5,561 nucleotides of DNA from an uncultured Thermoproteales archaeon (GCA_946480885.1 CAMLLK010000087.1:1-5561); one strand, 5' to 3'; shown: positions 1 to 5,561, numbered from the stretch's first letter. The notes: generated from the sequence alone by a model not told the origin. Made by a program: numbers and translations.

Positions 1-46
1 ACCACCGAGACCTACACTCTTTCCCTACACGACGCTCTTCCGATCT
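1..46 (+). other. Illumina P5/read-1 sequencing adapter (non-genomic contamination)
   Basis: These 46 bases match, by memory of the published oligo, the last 46 bases of the Illumina P5/TruSeq universal adapter, including the ending GCTCTTCCGATCT. The only difference is C instead of T at position 11. The adapter stops at 46 and archaeal sequence starts at 47. On the minus strand this is what read-through past a short insert would give, so this is an untrimmed contig end and not biology. Any open frame running into it is artificial: the minus-strand frame from the neighbouring gene reads EDRKSVV and then a stop, and all of that tail except part of its first codon is adapter. Confidence 0.98.
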
Positions 47-324
47 TCTAACAATTTACATTTTTCAAAACTTCCCCATCTCTCTAATTTATTTTCACCA
101 GGCCTACCGAAGATTTCATATGCCCTCTCAACATCTCTTACTAAATTTATAGAGAAGAATCTACTGTGTCTAATTAACTCCAATGTTTTTCTTGACTTAT
201 GGAAAGGCAATCCAACAATAGGAGGCTCGCCTGGCAGGACCAATGGCCACCCTACAACTGCCCCGTGTCTCTCTACCACTATTACTAAAACAGGCGTAGG
301 GAGCGGCGATTTTTCACATGTCAT
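47..324 (-). CDS. Flavin reductase-like (flavoredoxin/DIM6-NTAB type) protein, 3' truncated by contig end
   Basis: This is a partial gene: the first 92 residues, from the ATG at 324, survive before the adapter junction. The fragment resembles the N-terminal half of the FMN-binding flavin reductase-like split beta-barrel. It has a Pro-Val strand start (PVLVIVVERHG), an alternating strand ending in EPPIVGLPFHKSRKTLELI, which recalls the family's 'PPLVAVSV...R.T.ELI' segment, and then FFSINLVRD, recalling 'F.VN'. Such proteins bind FMN and act as flavin reductases or small electron carriers; the substrate cannot be told here. The open frame extends upstream to an ATG at 384, but the ATG at 324 is preferred because it overlaps the fumarase alpha stop as ATGA, which suggests translational coupling in one transcript. 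The apparent stop at 25-27 is adapter sequence, so the true C-terminus is unknown. The family call rests on pattern only. Confidence 0.65.
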
Positions 325-1187
325 AAAAATTCGAAACGCCCGTCGGGATATACTCTGGCGCCGGCCCTCCTTGTCGCCCAACACGAAAATACAATACCTA
401 GTGAAAAAGCCGCCGGGTGTCTATAGACGTATTCTATATGGACGTCAAGCGCCGTGACTCTACCGCCGACTCCATGAGCACCGATGCCCAGTTTGTTAAT
501 CGCCTTTAATAACTCCTCCTCTAATGAGGCGATCTCTGGTTCTGGGTGTCTAGACCCCACTGGCCTTAGAGCAGCTGCCTTTTTCGCCAACTTCGCCGCG
601 ATGTCCACCGAAGGCCCTATTCCGACGCCCACTACTACGGGGGGGCAAGGCATTGGCCCGGCGTCAATTACAGCGTCTAAGACTAGACGCGGTAGTTCTT
701 TCATCGCCACGCCGGGCGGCAGAGTGATTGCCTTACTTGGAAGCTCAGTCCCACCCCCCTTGGGCACGTAGTAAAACTCTAAATAGTCTCCATCGAATAG
801 TTCTATATCGAACCAAGGAGCCCCGATGCCTGTGTTATCACCTGGGTTTATCTCCTTGAGGGGGTGTACTGTGTTTGGACGCAGGGGGAGTTCTTTCGTC
901 ACCTCACGTACTGCCTTTGTAAAAATCTCGTAGAGTTTACTACGGACTGGAAATCTGTCGCCTAGTTTAATGTAAAAGTTTGGGAACCCCGTGTCTTGAC
1001 AGACTGCTATCTTTTCACTAGTTGAGAGTTTGATATTTTCTAAAATGGCGCCTAGTTGTACCTTAGCTGTTTCGCTGTCCTCTTCTTCATATGCTTTTCT
1101 CAACGACGTCGAAATATCAAATGCGGGGCCGACACTTGCTCTAGTGATAACTTCTTTTGCCACTTTTAGAATAATCTCTTCAAGCAT
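321..1187 (-). CDS. Fumarate hydratase class I, alpha subunit (TtdA/FumA N-terminal type)
   Basis: This is the 288-residue alpha subunit of the oxygen-sensitive [4Fe-4S] fumarase, which interconverts fumarate and L-malate in the cytoplasm as part of the citric acid cycle. It carries the three cluster cysteines: C63 in CQDTGFP, C181 in PMPCPP and C269 in FSCWATRR. Their spacing (118 and 88) is almost that of E. coli TtdA as I recall it (71, 190, 277). Other family blocks are GDNTGIGAPWFD (117-127), PKGGGTE (142-148) and VGVGIGPS (186-193). The length is normal for a stand-alone alpha subunit and the N-terminus begins where the family does. The ATG at 1187 has no Shine-Dalgarno sequence and a TATA-like box about 25 bases upstream, so the mRNA is probably leaderless. 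The stop overlaps the next gene by four bases. The beta subunit is divergent on the other strand. A tartrate dehydratase is the main alternative, but fumarase is more likely in this lineage. Confidence 0.93.
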   Translation of the reverse strand: MLEEIILKVAKEVITRASVGPAFDISTSLRKAYEEEDSETAKVQLGAILENIKLSTSEKIAVCQDTGFPNFYIKLGDRFPVRSKLYEIFTKAVREVTKELPLRPNTVHPLKEINPGDNTGIGAPWFDIELFDGDYLEFYYVPKGGGTELPSKAITLPPGVAMKELPRLVLDAVIDAGPMPCPPVVVGVGIGPSVDIAAKLAKKAAALRPVGSRHPEPEIASLEEELLKAINKLGIGAHGVGGRVTALDVHIEYVYRHPAAFSLGIVFSCWATRRAGARVYPDGRFEFL

Positions 1188-1205
1188 AAATTTAACGAAT
1201 TAGAT

Positions 1206-1217
1206 ACTTAAATATAA
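1206..1217 (-). promoter_or_regulatory. TATA-like promoter of the fumarase alpha gene
   Basis: Read on the minus strand this is TTATATTTAAGT, centred about 25 bases before the ATG at 1187. That is the usual archaeal TATA-to-start distance when transcription begins at the start codon. No Shine-Dalgarno-like sequence lies between, which fits a leaderless transcript. The box is inferred from composition and spacing only. Confidence 0.6.
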
Positions 1218-1223
1218 CACGTC

Positions 1224-1233
1224 TAAATATTTA
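1224..1233 (+). promoter_or_regulatory. TATA-like promoter of the fumarase beta gene
   Basis: TAAATATTTA is a perfect 10-base palindrome centred 26.5 bases before the ATG at 1255, again the spacing expected for leaderless archaeal transcription. Its centre is only about 16 bases from that of the opposing alpha-gene box, so transcription factors bound at one box would be close to the other. Because it is palindromic, it gives no direction by itself; distance to the start assigns it to the plus strand. Confidence 0.6.
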
Positions 1234-1254
1234 ACTACATTGTGTCTTTAACAT

Positions 1255-1845
1255 ATGGGGACTTATAGATTATCGACTCCTATTTCTATAGACGAAGTGG
1301 CTAAGCTACGCGTCGGAGATACGTTATATATATCGGGGGTGGTAATTAGCGCACGGGATGCAGCTCATCGACGTATGTTAGAGATTGGGCCGCCTGTGGA
1401 TCTAAGAGGCGGTGTTATATACCACGCCGGCCCAGTAGTGCGTAGGGTAGGCAATAAGTGGGAGGTGTTAAGCATGGGCCCCACTACAAGCGCGCGGATG
1501 GAGGCTTTTCAAGCAGAGGTTATTGAAAAATTCGGCGTAAGGCTAGTGGTGGGGAAAGGCGGCATGGGGAAAAAGACGGCTGAGGCTATGAAAAAACACA
1601 TCGCAGCCTATGCTATATTCACAGGCGGCGCCGGCGTGTTGGCAGCCAAGGCTATTAAGAGAGTGGTAGATGTACACTGGCTAGATTTAGGAGTGGCGGA
1701 GGCCGTATGGGTGTTAGAAGTGGAGAACTTCGGCCCCTTGACGGTAATGATAGACTCCACCGGGAGGAATTTCTACGAAGAGGCTAGAGAAGAGGCTAGG
1801 CGGAGAGTTCCAGAAATTTTAAAAACGTTTAAGTGGAGCCATTAG
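1255..1845 (+). CDS. Fumarate hydratase class I, beta subunit (TtdB/FumA C-terminal type)
   Basis: This is the 196-residue partner of the alpha subunit encoded on the opposite strand; together they form the class I fumarase that hydrates fumarate to L-malate. Family blocks are visible in order: LRVGDTLYISG (18-28), ARDAAHRRM (33-41), VIYHAGPV (54-61), MGPTTSARM (74-82), KGGMGKKT (101-108), a Gly/Ala-rich TGGAGVLAAKAI stretch (123-134) and FGPLTVMIDSTGRN (159-172). These are the swivelling domain residues that complete the substrate pocket; the cluster itself is held by the alpha chain. The length is normal and nothing is missing. The ATG at 1255 has no Shine-Dalgarno sequence and sits 26-27 bases from a TATA-like palindrome, so the message is likely leaderless. 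The stop is 26 bases before the helicase start, so read-through into the helicase gene is possible. Confidence 0.93.
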   Translation: MGTYRLSTPISIDEVAKLRVGDTLYISGVVISARDAAHRRMLEIGPPVDLRGGVIYHAGPVVRRVGNKWEVLSMGPTTSARMEAFQAEVIEKFGVRLVVGKGGMGKKTAEAMKKHIAAYAIFTGGAGVLAAKAIKRVVDVHWLDLGVAEAVWVLEVENFGPLTVMIDSTGRNFYEEAREEARRRVPEILKTFKWSH

Positions 1846-1846
1846 T

Positions 1847-1856
1847 GTATATATAC
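1847..1856 (+). promoter_or_regulatory. Possible TATA element upstream of the helicase gene
   Basis: GTATATATAC, a perfect 10-base palindrome, starts two bases after the fumarase beta stop and is followed three bases later by a second palindrome, GTATAC (1860-1865). Its centre lies only about 20 bases before the GTG start, a little close for leaderless initiation at that codon. It could be a weak promoter for the helicase, a regulator site, or chance in AT-rich spacer DNA. Confidence 0.35.
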
Positions 1857-1871
1857 AACGTATACTAATCT

Positions 1872-4619
1872 GTGGTCTTTCACCTCCTCAACTCAAAACT
1901 CTACGAGGCGTTGAAGAGGCTTGGCTACGCCGACCCCACTCCAGCTCAGCGAGAGGCCATCCCGGCGATTTTACAAGGCTTTCATGTTTTATTAATAGCG
2001 CCTACTGGCTACGGCAAGACTGAGGCGGCGCTCTTCCCCATATTTTCAAAATTGATAGAGGAGGAGGGTGGCGGCGTGAGATGTCTATATATTACGCCAC
2101 TGAGGTCGCTCAATAGAGACTTGTTGACAAGGCTGAGGAGAATAGGAGAGGCGGTGGGGCTGCGTATAGCTGTGCGACATAGCGACACTACTACGGGCGA
2201 GAGGAAGACTCTGGCGAAGACTCCGCCAGATGTGTTAATAACCACGCCTGAGTCTCTACAAATTTTGTTACTACATAAAAGGCTTAGAGAGGCTCTGAGG
2301 TCTGTGCGCTATGTTGTCGTAGACGAAGTGCACGAATTAATAGGTAGTAAACGTGGCGTACAACTCGCCCTGGGGTTGGAGAGACTTGTGGAGCTTGCTG
2401 GTGAGTTTCAACGAGTGGGGCTGTCTGCGACAGTAGGTGCGCGGGAGCTAGTGGCAAGTTTCTTAGGAGGTAGGGAGAGGCGTGTCTATGTAATAGACAT
2501 CTCTGAAGAAAAGCGTTTTGAAATAGACGTAGTTCTTCCAGCCCCGTCTGAAGATGACTACGTAGAGGCTGAGAAATTCGACGTCACTCCTGAAACTATG
2601 GCACGATTGAGAAAAGTGGCTGAGTATATAAGACAGACAAAGGGCAGAGTAATTATCTTTACTAATACTAGAGACGGCGCTGAGTTTTTAACGCCTAGGC
2701 TAAAGCAATTAATAGGCGAGATGGTAGAGGTACACCACTCCTCGCTCTCAAGAGAACATAGAGTAGCCGTCGAGGAGCGTTTAAGAGAAGGTGTTTTGAA
2801 GGCCGTGGTGGCTACGTCGAGTTTAGAACTTGGCATAGACATCGGCGACGTGGACTTAGTCGTACAGTACACGTCGCCGCGCCAAGTCTCTAAACTCGTG
2901 CAGAGAGTGGGGCGCAGTGGACATAAAGTGGGGCTGATATCTAGAGGAATTATAGTGACGTCGGATGTAGAGGACTTACTAGAGGCAGAGGAGATTGCCA
3001 AACGTGCCTTAGAGAAAAGACTAGAGGAGAAGGTGGAGTATCATGAAAATGCGCTAGACATTTTACTACACCAAGTAGTGGGTATGGCCCTAGAGGCTAG
3101 GCTAGAGGGAAGAGAGATAGATCTCAACTATGTTTGGAAAGTCGTCACTAGGGCTCATCCATATAGAGAGTTGACATATGAAGACTTACGACTTGTAGTA
3201 GAATTTGCAGAGCGACATGGTATTTTAAAAGGCCTTAGGCCTAGGAAGGGCTCTATAAAGTATTATTTTGAAAACGTATCTACTATACCAGATGAGAAGA
3301 GCTATAGAGCATTAGACAAGACCACGGGCAGAGCCGTAGGGGAGCTAGATCGCGAGTTTGTATATTCAATAGAGCCGGGGGCGAAGATCATTCTGTCTGG
3401 AAGAGTCTGGACGTACATAAACCGCGATGGTGACGTAGTGTATCTCTACCCAGACTATGACATACAAGGCGCCTTGCCAGCCTGGGTGGGCGAGCAGATC
3501 CCCGTGCCGTTCGACATCGCGCGTTCTGTATGTAAAGAGAGGTCTGAGCTTTTGGCTGCAGTACTAAGGGGGGAAGCAGAGGTGGAGGTAGACCTAGAGG
3601 GCCTCTCCGCAGAGTTGCTCCCCGCACCAGATGAGTTGAGAATTCACATAGTTGGAAATAAATACGCAGTTGTCCACAGCTGTCTCGGCCATAAGGGAAA
3701 CGAAGGTCTTGGCCTCTATCTCTCACACGCCCTGTCTGGCTACGTGGGGCCTGTGGGGTATAGGTCAGACGCCTATAGAGTCTTGTTGATTTTTAGAGAC
3801 TTCGTCCCCGTGAGACACATCGCAGAGGTTTTAAATAGAGAAGAGGGGTATGTATACAAGACTTTGAGAAACGCCGTGAAGAACTCTAAGGTATTTAGAT
3901 ACAGATTTCTACATGTGGCTAAGAGAGTAAGTATCTTGTCAAAAGAGGCGGAGGATATTCCACAGAAGCTAGTAGAGGCCTATTTAGACGACTTGCCTGG
4001 CATAGAGGCCTTAAACGAGATCTTTGTGGAGAAAATAGAAGTCGAGGCGTTGTTTTGGCTACAGTCGAAGTTGAAAAGCGGCGAGATACGTCTAGTGGTG
4101 AAAAATCTTCAGAAGCCCACTGTGTTAGAAAAGCCTATATTAGAAGAGGCGTTGAGACTTGACTTCGCCTTCAGGGGCCTATCTAAAGAGATGGTTGCAG
4201 ACGTGGCAAGAAAAAGAATATTAAATAGACAAGCAACACTTCTCTGTCTAAACTGTGGCTGGCACATGACATCTAAAGCTGGGAGTCTACCAGAAGACCT
4301 TTTTTGTCCAAACTGTGGCGTGAGGGCCCTCTCAGTATTGAAAAATATAGATTTGATAAAAGCAAAGACTGTATTAAATAAATTTAAAATAAAACAAAGA
4401 CTCGCCCCAGAAGAGCGGAAAGTCTTAGAGTATTTACGACAAAGTGCGGCCTTAGTGTTAGAACATGGAAAACTAGGCGTCTTAGTTCAATTAGCACACG
4501 GCGTCGGGCCAAAGACTGCGAGAAAAATCTTAAACAAAATTCTAGAGGGGAGTGACATATGGTCTACAGTAGTTGACGCAGAGCGTCAATTTGCAGCTAC
4601 TAGAGCTTTCTGGGATTAA
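1872..4619 (+). CDS. lhr: Lhr-type superfamily 2 helicase (archaeal large helicase-related protein) with C-terminal zinc knuckles and HhH motif
   Basis: This 915-residue ATP-dependent helicase is complete for its family, whose members unwind or anneal DNA and RNA-DNA duplexes in repair and RNA metabolism. The two RecA domains show motif I APTGYGKT (43-50), Ia TPLRSLNRD (75-83), Ib TTPES (124-128), the DEVH box (151-154), SATV (185-188), FTNTRDGAE (263-271), ATSSLELGIDIGD (314-326) and QRVGRSGH (344-351). A winged-helix/Lhr-core region follows, with TIPDE (471-475), VGELDREFV (489-497), SGRVW (509-513) and LPAWVGEQIP (535-544). Near the end are two CxxC pairs, C792/C795 and C812/C815, likely one zinc site, and a helix-hairpin-helix-like LVQLAHGVGPKTARKIL (871-887). 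The start is GTG; the only candidate just inside, a TTG at residue 14, would cut into the conserved N-terminal helix. The first gene upstream is fumarase beta, unrelated in function. I cannot assign the aLhr subgroup. Confidence 0.93.
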   Translation: MVFHLLNSKLYEALKRLGYADPTPAQREAIPAILQGFHVLLIAPTGYGKTEAALFPIFSKLIEEEGGGVRCLYITPLRSLNRDLLTRLRRIGEAVGLRIAVRHSDTTTGERKTLAKTPPDVLITTPESLQILLLHKRLREALRSVRYVVVDEVHELIGSKRGVQLALGLERLVELAGEFQRVGLSATVGARELVASFLGGRERRVYVIDISEEKRFEIDVVLPAPSEDDYVEAEKFDVTPETMARLRKVAEYIRQTKGRVIIFTNTRDGAEFLTPRLKQLIGEMVEVHHSSLSREHRVAVEERLREGVLKAVVATSSLELGIDIGDVDLVVQYTSPRQVSKLVQRVGRSGHKVGLISRGIIVTSDVEDLLEAEEIAKRALEKRLEEKVEYHENALDILLHQVVGMALEARLEGREIDLNYVWKVVTRAHPYRELTYEDLRLVVEFAERHGILKGLRPRKGSIKYYFENVSTIPDEKSYRALDKTTGRAVGELDREFVYSIEPGAKIILSGRVWTYINRDGDVVYLYPDYDIQGALPAWVGEQIPVPFDIARSVCKERSELLAAVLRGEAEVEVDLEGLSAELLPAPDELRIHIVGNKYAVVHSCLGHKGNEGLGLYLSHALSGYVGPVGYRSDAYRVLLIFRDFVPVRHIAEVLNREEGYVYKTLRNAVKNSKVFRYRFLHVAKRVSILSKEAEDIPQKLVEAYLDDLPGIEALNEIFVEKIEVEALFWLQSKLKSGEIRLVVKNLQKPTVLEKPILEEALRLDFAFRGLSKEMVADVARKRILNRQATLLCLNCGWHMTSKAGSLPEDLFCPNCGVRALSVLKNIDLIKAKTVLNKFKIKQRLAPEERKVLEYLRQSAALVLEHGKLGVLVQLAHGVGPKTARKILNKILEGSDIWSTVVDAERQFAATRAFWD

Positions 4620-4689
4620 ACACATATGGAGGCATCATTAATTTCTAAGTGTCCAACGCTGCAAAATACTTGTCAACCTTATATGTTTT

Positions 4690-4695
4690 AAAAAA
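4690..4695 (-). terminator. Poly-T terminator of the SmAP3-like gene, in the convergent spacer
   Basis: On the minus strand six T residues directly follow the TAA stop at 4696-4698, then AAAA. Archaeal RNA polymerase commonly stops at such T-runs. The whole spacer between the convergent helicase and SmAP3-like genes (4620-4695) is 76 bases. For the plus strand it offers only short T-tracts (TTTC near 4642-4645 and TTTT at 4686-4689), and I see no convincing hairpin or small RNA gene in it. Confidence 0.45.
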
Positions 4696-5127
4696 TTACG
4701 TTTCCCCTCTACTTCTTAGAAATTCGTCGAATAGTCTTTTAGCTCGTTCGGCTACTGGCCCCACGCCTTCTACTCCCACTTCGCTTACCCTTACTTTATC
4801 TCCTATCAATACAGTGTTTGTCTCTTCTATATATTTTACCATGCCAGGGAAAGTTTTCTCGGCGAATTTAGCAAATTCTCTTAAATCTATTCTTTTCTCT
4901 ATACTGTCTATATGTACTATGTATCTATACATTATGAATATACGTGTATATTTTTCGCCTGTTTTACTAACGGCGTTTGCCAATACTATGTTTAATTGGT
5001 TGTCGACTGCGTATAGAATGCCTTTGTAAACTTCTCCATTTTGTAACACTACTTGTACCTCTCTCCCAATTGTGTTATTAAGCTCTGCGACGAATCTTTT
5101 ACTTGCCTCTGCTAAAGTTGTCGACAT
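4696..5127 (-). CDS. SmAP3-like augmented archaeal Sm protein (LSm domain plus C-terminal alpha/beta domain)
   Basis: This is a 143-residue Sm-like protein. Residues 9-75 form the Sm fold: an N-terminal helix, the Sm1 strands in GEVYKGILYAVDNQLNIVL (31-49) with the conserved D42 and N46, and a Sm2-position segment RIFIMYRYIVHID (62-74). Residues 78-143 are an extra domain (FAKFAEKTFPGM, VLIGDKVRVSEVGVEG, then a helix ending in SRGET). Ordinary Sm proteins lack it, but it characterises the Pyrobaculum aerophilum SmAP3 of known structure. Such proteins form heptameric rings or 14-mers and are linked to RNA binding. The canonical Arg-Gly of Sm2 is not visible, so uridine binding may differ. The frame is open to an ATG at 5172, but that would overlap rpo8 by 23 bases and add residues with no Sm homology. 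The ATG at 5127 is preferred and has a TATA-like box 24-25 bases upstream. It lies 22 bases after rpo8. Confidence 0.85.
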   Translation of the reverse strand: MSTTLAEASKRFVAELNNTIGREVQVVLQNGEVYKGILYAVDNQLNIVLANAVSKTGEKYTRIFIMYRYIVHIDSIEKRIDLREFAKFAEKTFPGMVKYIEETNTVLIGDKVRVSEVGVEGVGPVAERAKRLFDEFLRSRGET

Positions 5128-5147
5128 GTCTGTACTAGCTGTGTTGG

Positions 5148-5155
5148 TTTTAATA
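5148..5155 (-). promoter_or_regulatory. Possible TATA box for the SmAP3-like gene inside the end of rpo8
   Basis: Minus-strand TATTAAAA covers the last sense codon and stop of rpo8 and is centred about 24.5 bases before the ATG at 5127. There is no Shine-Dalgarno-like sequence before that ATG, which would be expected for an internal operon gene, so an own leaderless transcript is plausible alongside read-through from rpo8. Confidence 0.4.
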
Positions 5156-5473
5156 CTTATCGAGAATTCCAATATACACCTTGTCGCCTATTTGTAGCGG
5201 AAGTTCTCTTTTTATGTCGAGCTGTAGTCCGCCTATTGAGATTCTAGTAAGTCCTTGTTCTATGTGGTAGACGACACCCCAAGCGTATACTTTATATTTT
5301 GAATAATCTACATCTTTCTCTCTCTGTATTACAAGTTTTATCTCGTCGCCTTTTGAAAAGGATACTCCTAGTCTATTCAAAGGCAGTTCTATAGTCACAT
5401 CGACGTCGCCAGTTAATGTGATTAAATTTGGATTGTCGTCAGATACGTCTACTACTTGGAGTGAAAATTCCAT
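5150..5473 (-). CDS. rpo8: DNA-directed RNA polymerase subunit Rpo8 (RpoG, archaeal RPB8 ortholog)
   Basis: This 107-residue small RNA polymerase subunit is the crenarchaeal counterpart of eukaryotic RPB8, a beta-barrel that sits on the outside of the largest subunit. The C-terminal half lines up with human RPB8 as I remember it: KVYAWGVVYHIE (61-72) with YVMYGKVYRIE, RISIGGLQLDI (77-87) with AYVSYGGLLMRL, and GDKVYIGILDK (96-106) with DSRVYLLMKK. The N-terminal half is diverged but strand-rich (LITLTGDVDVTIELPL, KGDEIKLVI), as expected for the OB-like barrel. The frame is open to an ATG at 5485 (four extra residues, MSPY). The ATG at 5473 is preferred because the TTTTAAAA box lies 25-26 bases from it, against only 13 from the outer ATG. 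The SmAP3-like gene follows 22 bases downstream. No metal-binding or catalytic motif is expected in this subunit. Confidence 0.82.
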   Translation of the reverse strand: MEFSLQVVDVSDDNPNLITLTGDVDVTIELPLNRLGVSFSKGDEIKLVIQREKDVDYSKYKVYAWGVVYHIEQGLTRISIGGLQLDIKRELPLQIGDKVYIGILDKY

Positions 5474-5494
5474 GTACGGGGACATCTAACACAG

Positions 5495-5502
5495 TTTTAA
5501 AA
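5495..5502 (-). promoter_or_regulatory. TATA-like promoter of rpo8
   Basis: TTTTAAAA, a perfect palindrome, is centred 25-26 bases upstream of the ATG at 5473. That distance fits leaderless initiation at this codon and argues against the longer frame that starts at 5485. The call rests on composition and spacing only. Confidence 0.5.
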
Positions 5503-5561
5503 TGTTGGTTATAGGCGTTTAATTACTTTTAGTAAACTCTCTCTCTATAGAAAAAGGTATA
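5503..5561. other. Upstream non-coding region of rpo8 with a short inverted repeat
   Basis: No coding signal is visible up to the window edge. It holds a 5-base inverted repeat with a TTT centre (TTACT TTT AGTAA, 5523-5535) and a (CT)5 run (5537-5546). The inverted repeat could be a small operator for rpo8 or for a gene beyond the right edge, or chance in AT-rich DNA. A gene reading rightward may begin just outside the window. Confidence 0.3.

Noticed and set aside
325..384. Upstream extension of the flavin reductase-like gene to an ATG at 384
   Set aside because: It lies wholly within the fumarase alpha 3' end and adds a basic stretch (GRRQSISRRAFR) unlike the family; the ATGA overlap start at 324 is better.
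484..771. Plus-strand open frame of 95 codons opposite the fumarase alpha gene
   Set aside because: It is antisense to a clearly conserved enzyme gene, is low-complexity in composition (Ser, Ala, Pro, Thr) and matches no family I know.
1777..1800. Near-perfect 12-base tandem repeat (GAAGAGGCTAGA / GAAGAGGCTAGG) in fumarase beta
   Set aside because: It encodes a charged helix repeat (EEAREEAR) in frame near the C-terminus and only reflects codon reuse; there is no sign of an expansion or mobile repeat.
2009..3726. Three minus-strand open frames (2009-2245, 2558-3001, 3388-3726) inside the helicase gene
   Set aside because: They are antisense to well-conserved helicase motifs and have Ser/Leu/Arg-rich compositions typical of mirror frames.
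4620..4695. Possible C/D box small RNA in the convergent spacer, from a minus-strand ATGATGC resembling box C
   Set aside because: The box differs from the consensus by one base and no matching box D or internal C'/D' pair is found at the right distance.
4649..5029. Plus-strand open frame of 126 codons opposite the SmAP3-like gene
   Set aside because: It is antisense to a recognisable Sm fold, rich in Ser, Leu and Asn, with no promoter or family resemblance.

Overview
The window looks like a piece of a hyperthermophilic archaeal chromosome, most likely a Pyrobaculum-like member of the Thermoproteales. Four things point there: an Rpo8 (RPB8-type) RNA polymerase subunit, known in crenarchaea and korarchaea but not bacteria; an augmented Sm-like protein of the SmAP3 type described from Pyrobaculum aerophilum; an archaeal Lhr-type helicase; and start codons without Shine-Dalgarno sequences that lie about 25 bases from TATA-like boxes, as expected for leaderless transcripts. 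AGA/AGG arginine codons are frequent throughout. The species cannot be fixed from the sequence alone.

Layout. Bases 1-46 are not genomic: they match the Illumina P5/read-1 adapter with one mismatch, so the left edge is a contig end with untrimmed adapter. Next, on the minus strand, is the 5' part of a flavin reductase-like gene cut off by the adapter (47-324). Its ATG overlaps the stop of the class I fumarate hydratase alpha subunit (321-1187, minus) in an ATGA. The beta subunit of the same enzyme (1255-1845, plus) starts 67 bases away on the opposite strand, and each gene has its own TATA-like box in the shared spacer. A 915-residue Lhr-family SF2 helicase follows on the plus strand (1872-4619). 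It converges on a minus-strand pair at the right end, in which rpo8 (5150-5473) is followed after 22 bases by a SmAP3-like gene (4696-5127).

How the genes fit together. The left half supplies a complete two-subunit, [4Fe-4S]-dependent fumarase (fumarate + water to L-malate) for the citric acid cycle, split into a divergent pair. The right half is information processing: an RNA polymerase subunit, an RNA-associated Sm-like ring protein and a nucleic-acid helicase. The window is gene dense, no gap exceeds 80 bases, and there are no tRNA or rRNA genes, CRISPR repeats or mobile elements. I see no new defence or mobile system. The points most worth checking are the adapter chimera, the divergent fumarase arrangement, the rpo8-SmAP3 pair, and start sites that promoter spacing moves away from the longest open frame.
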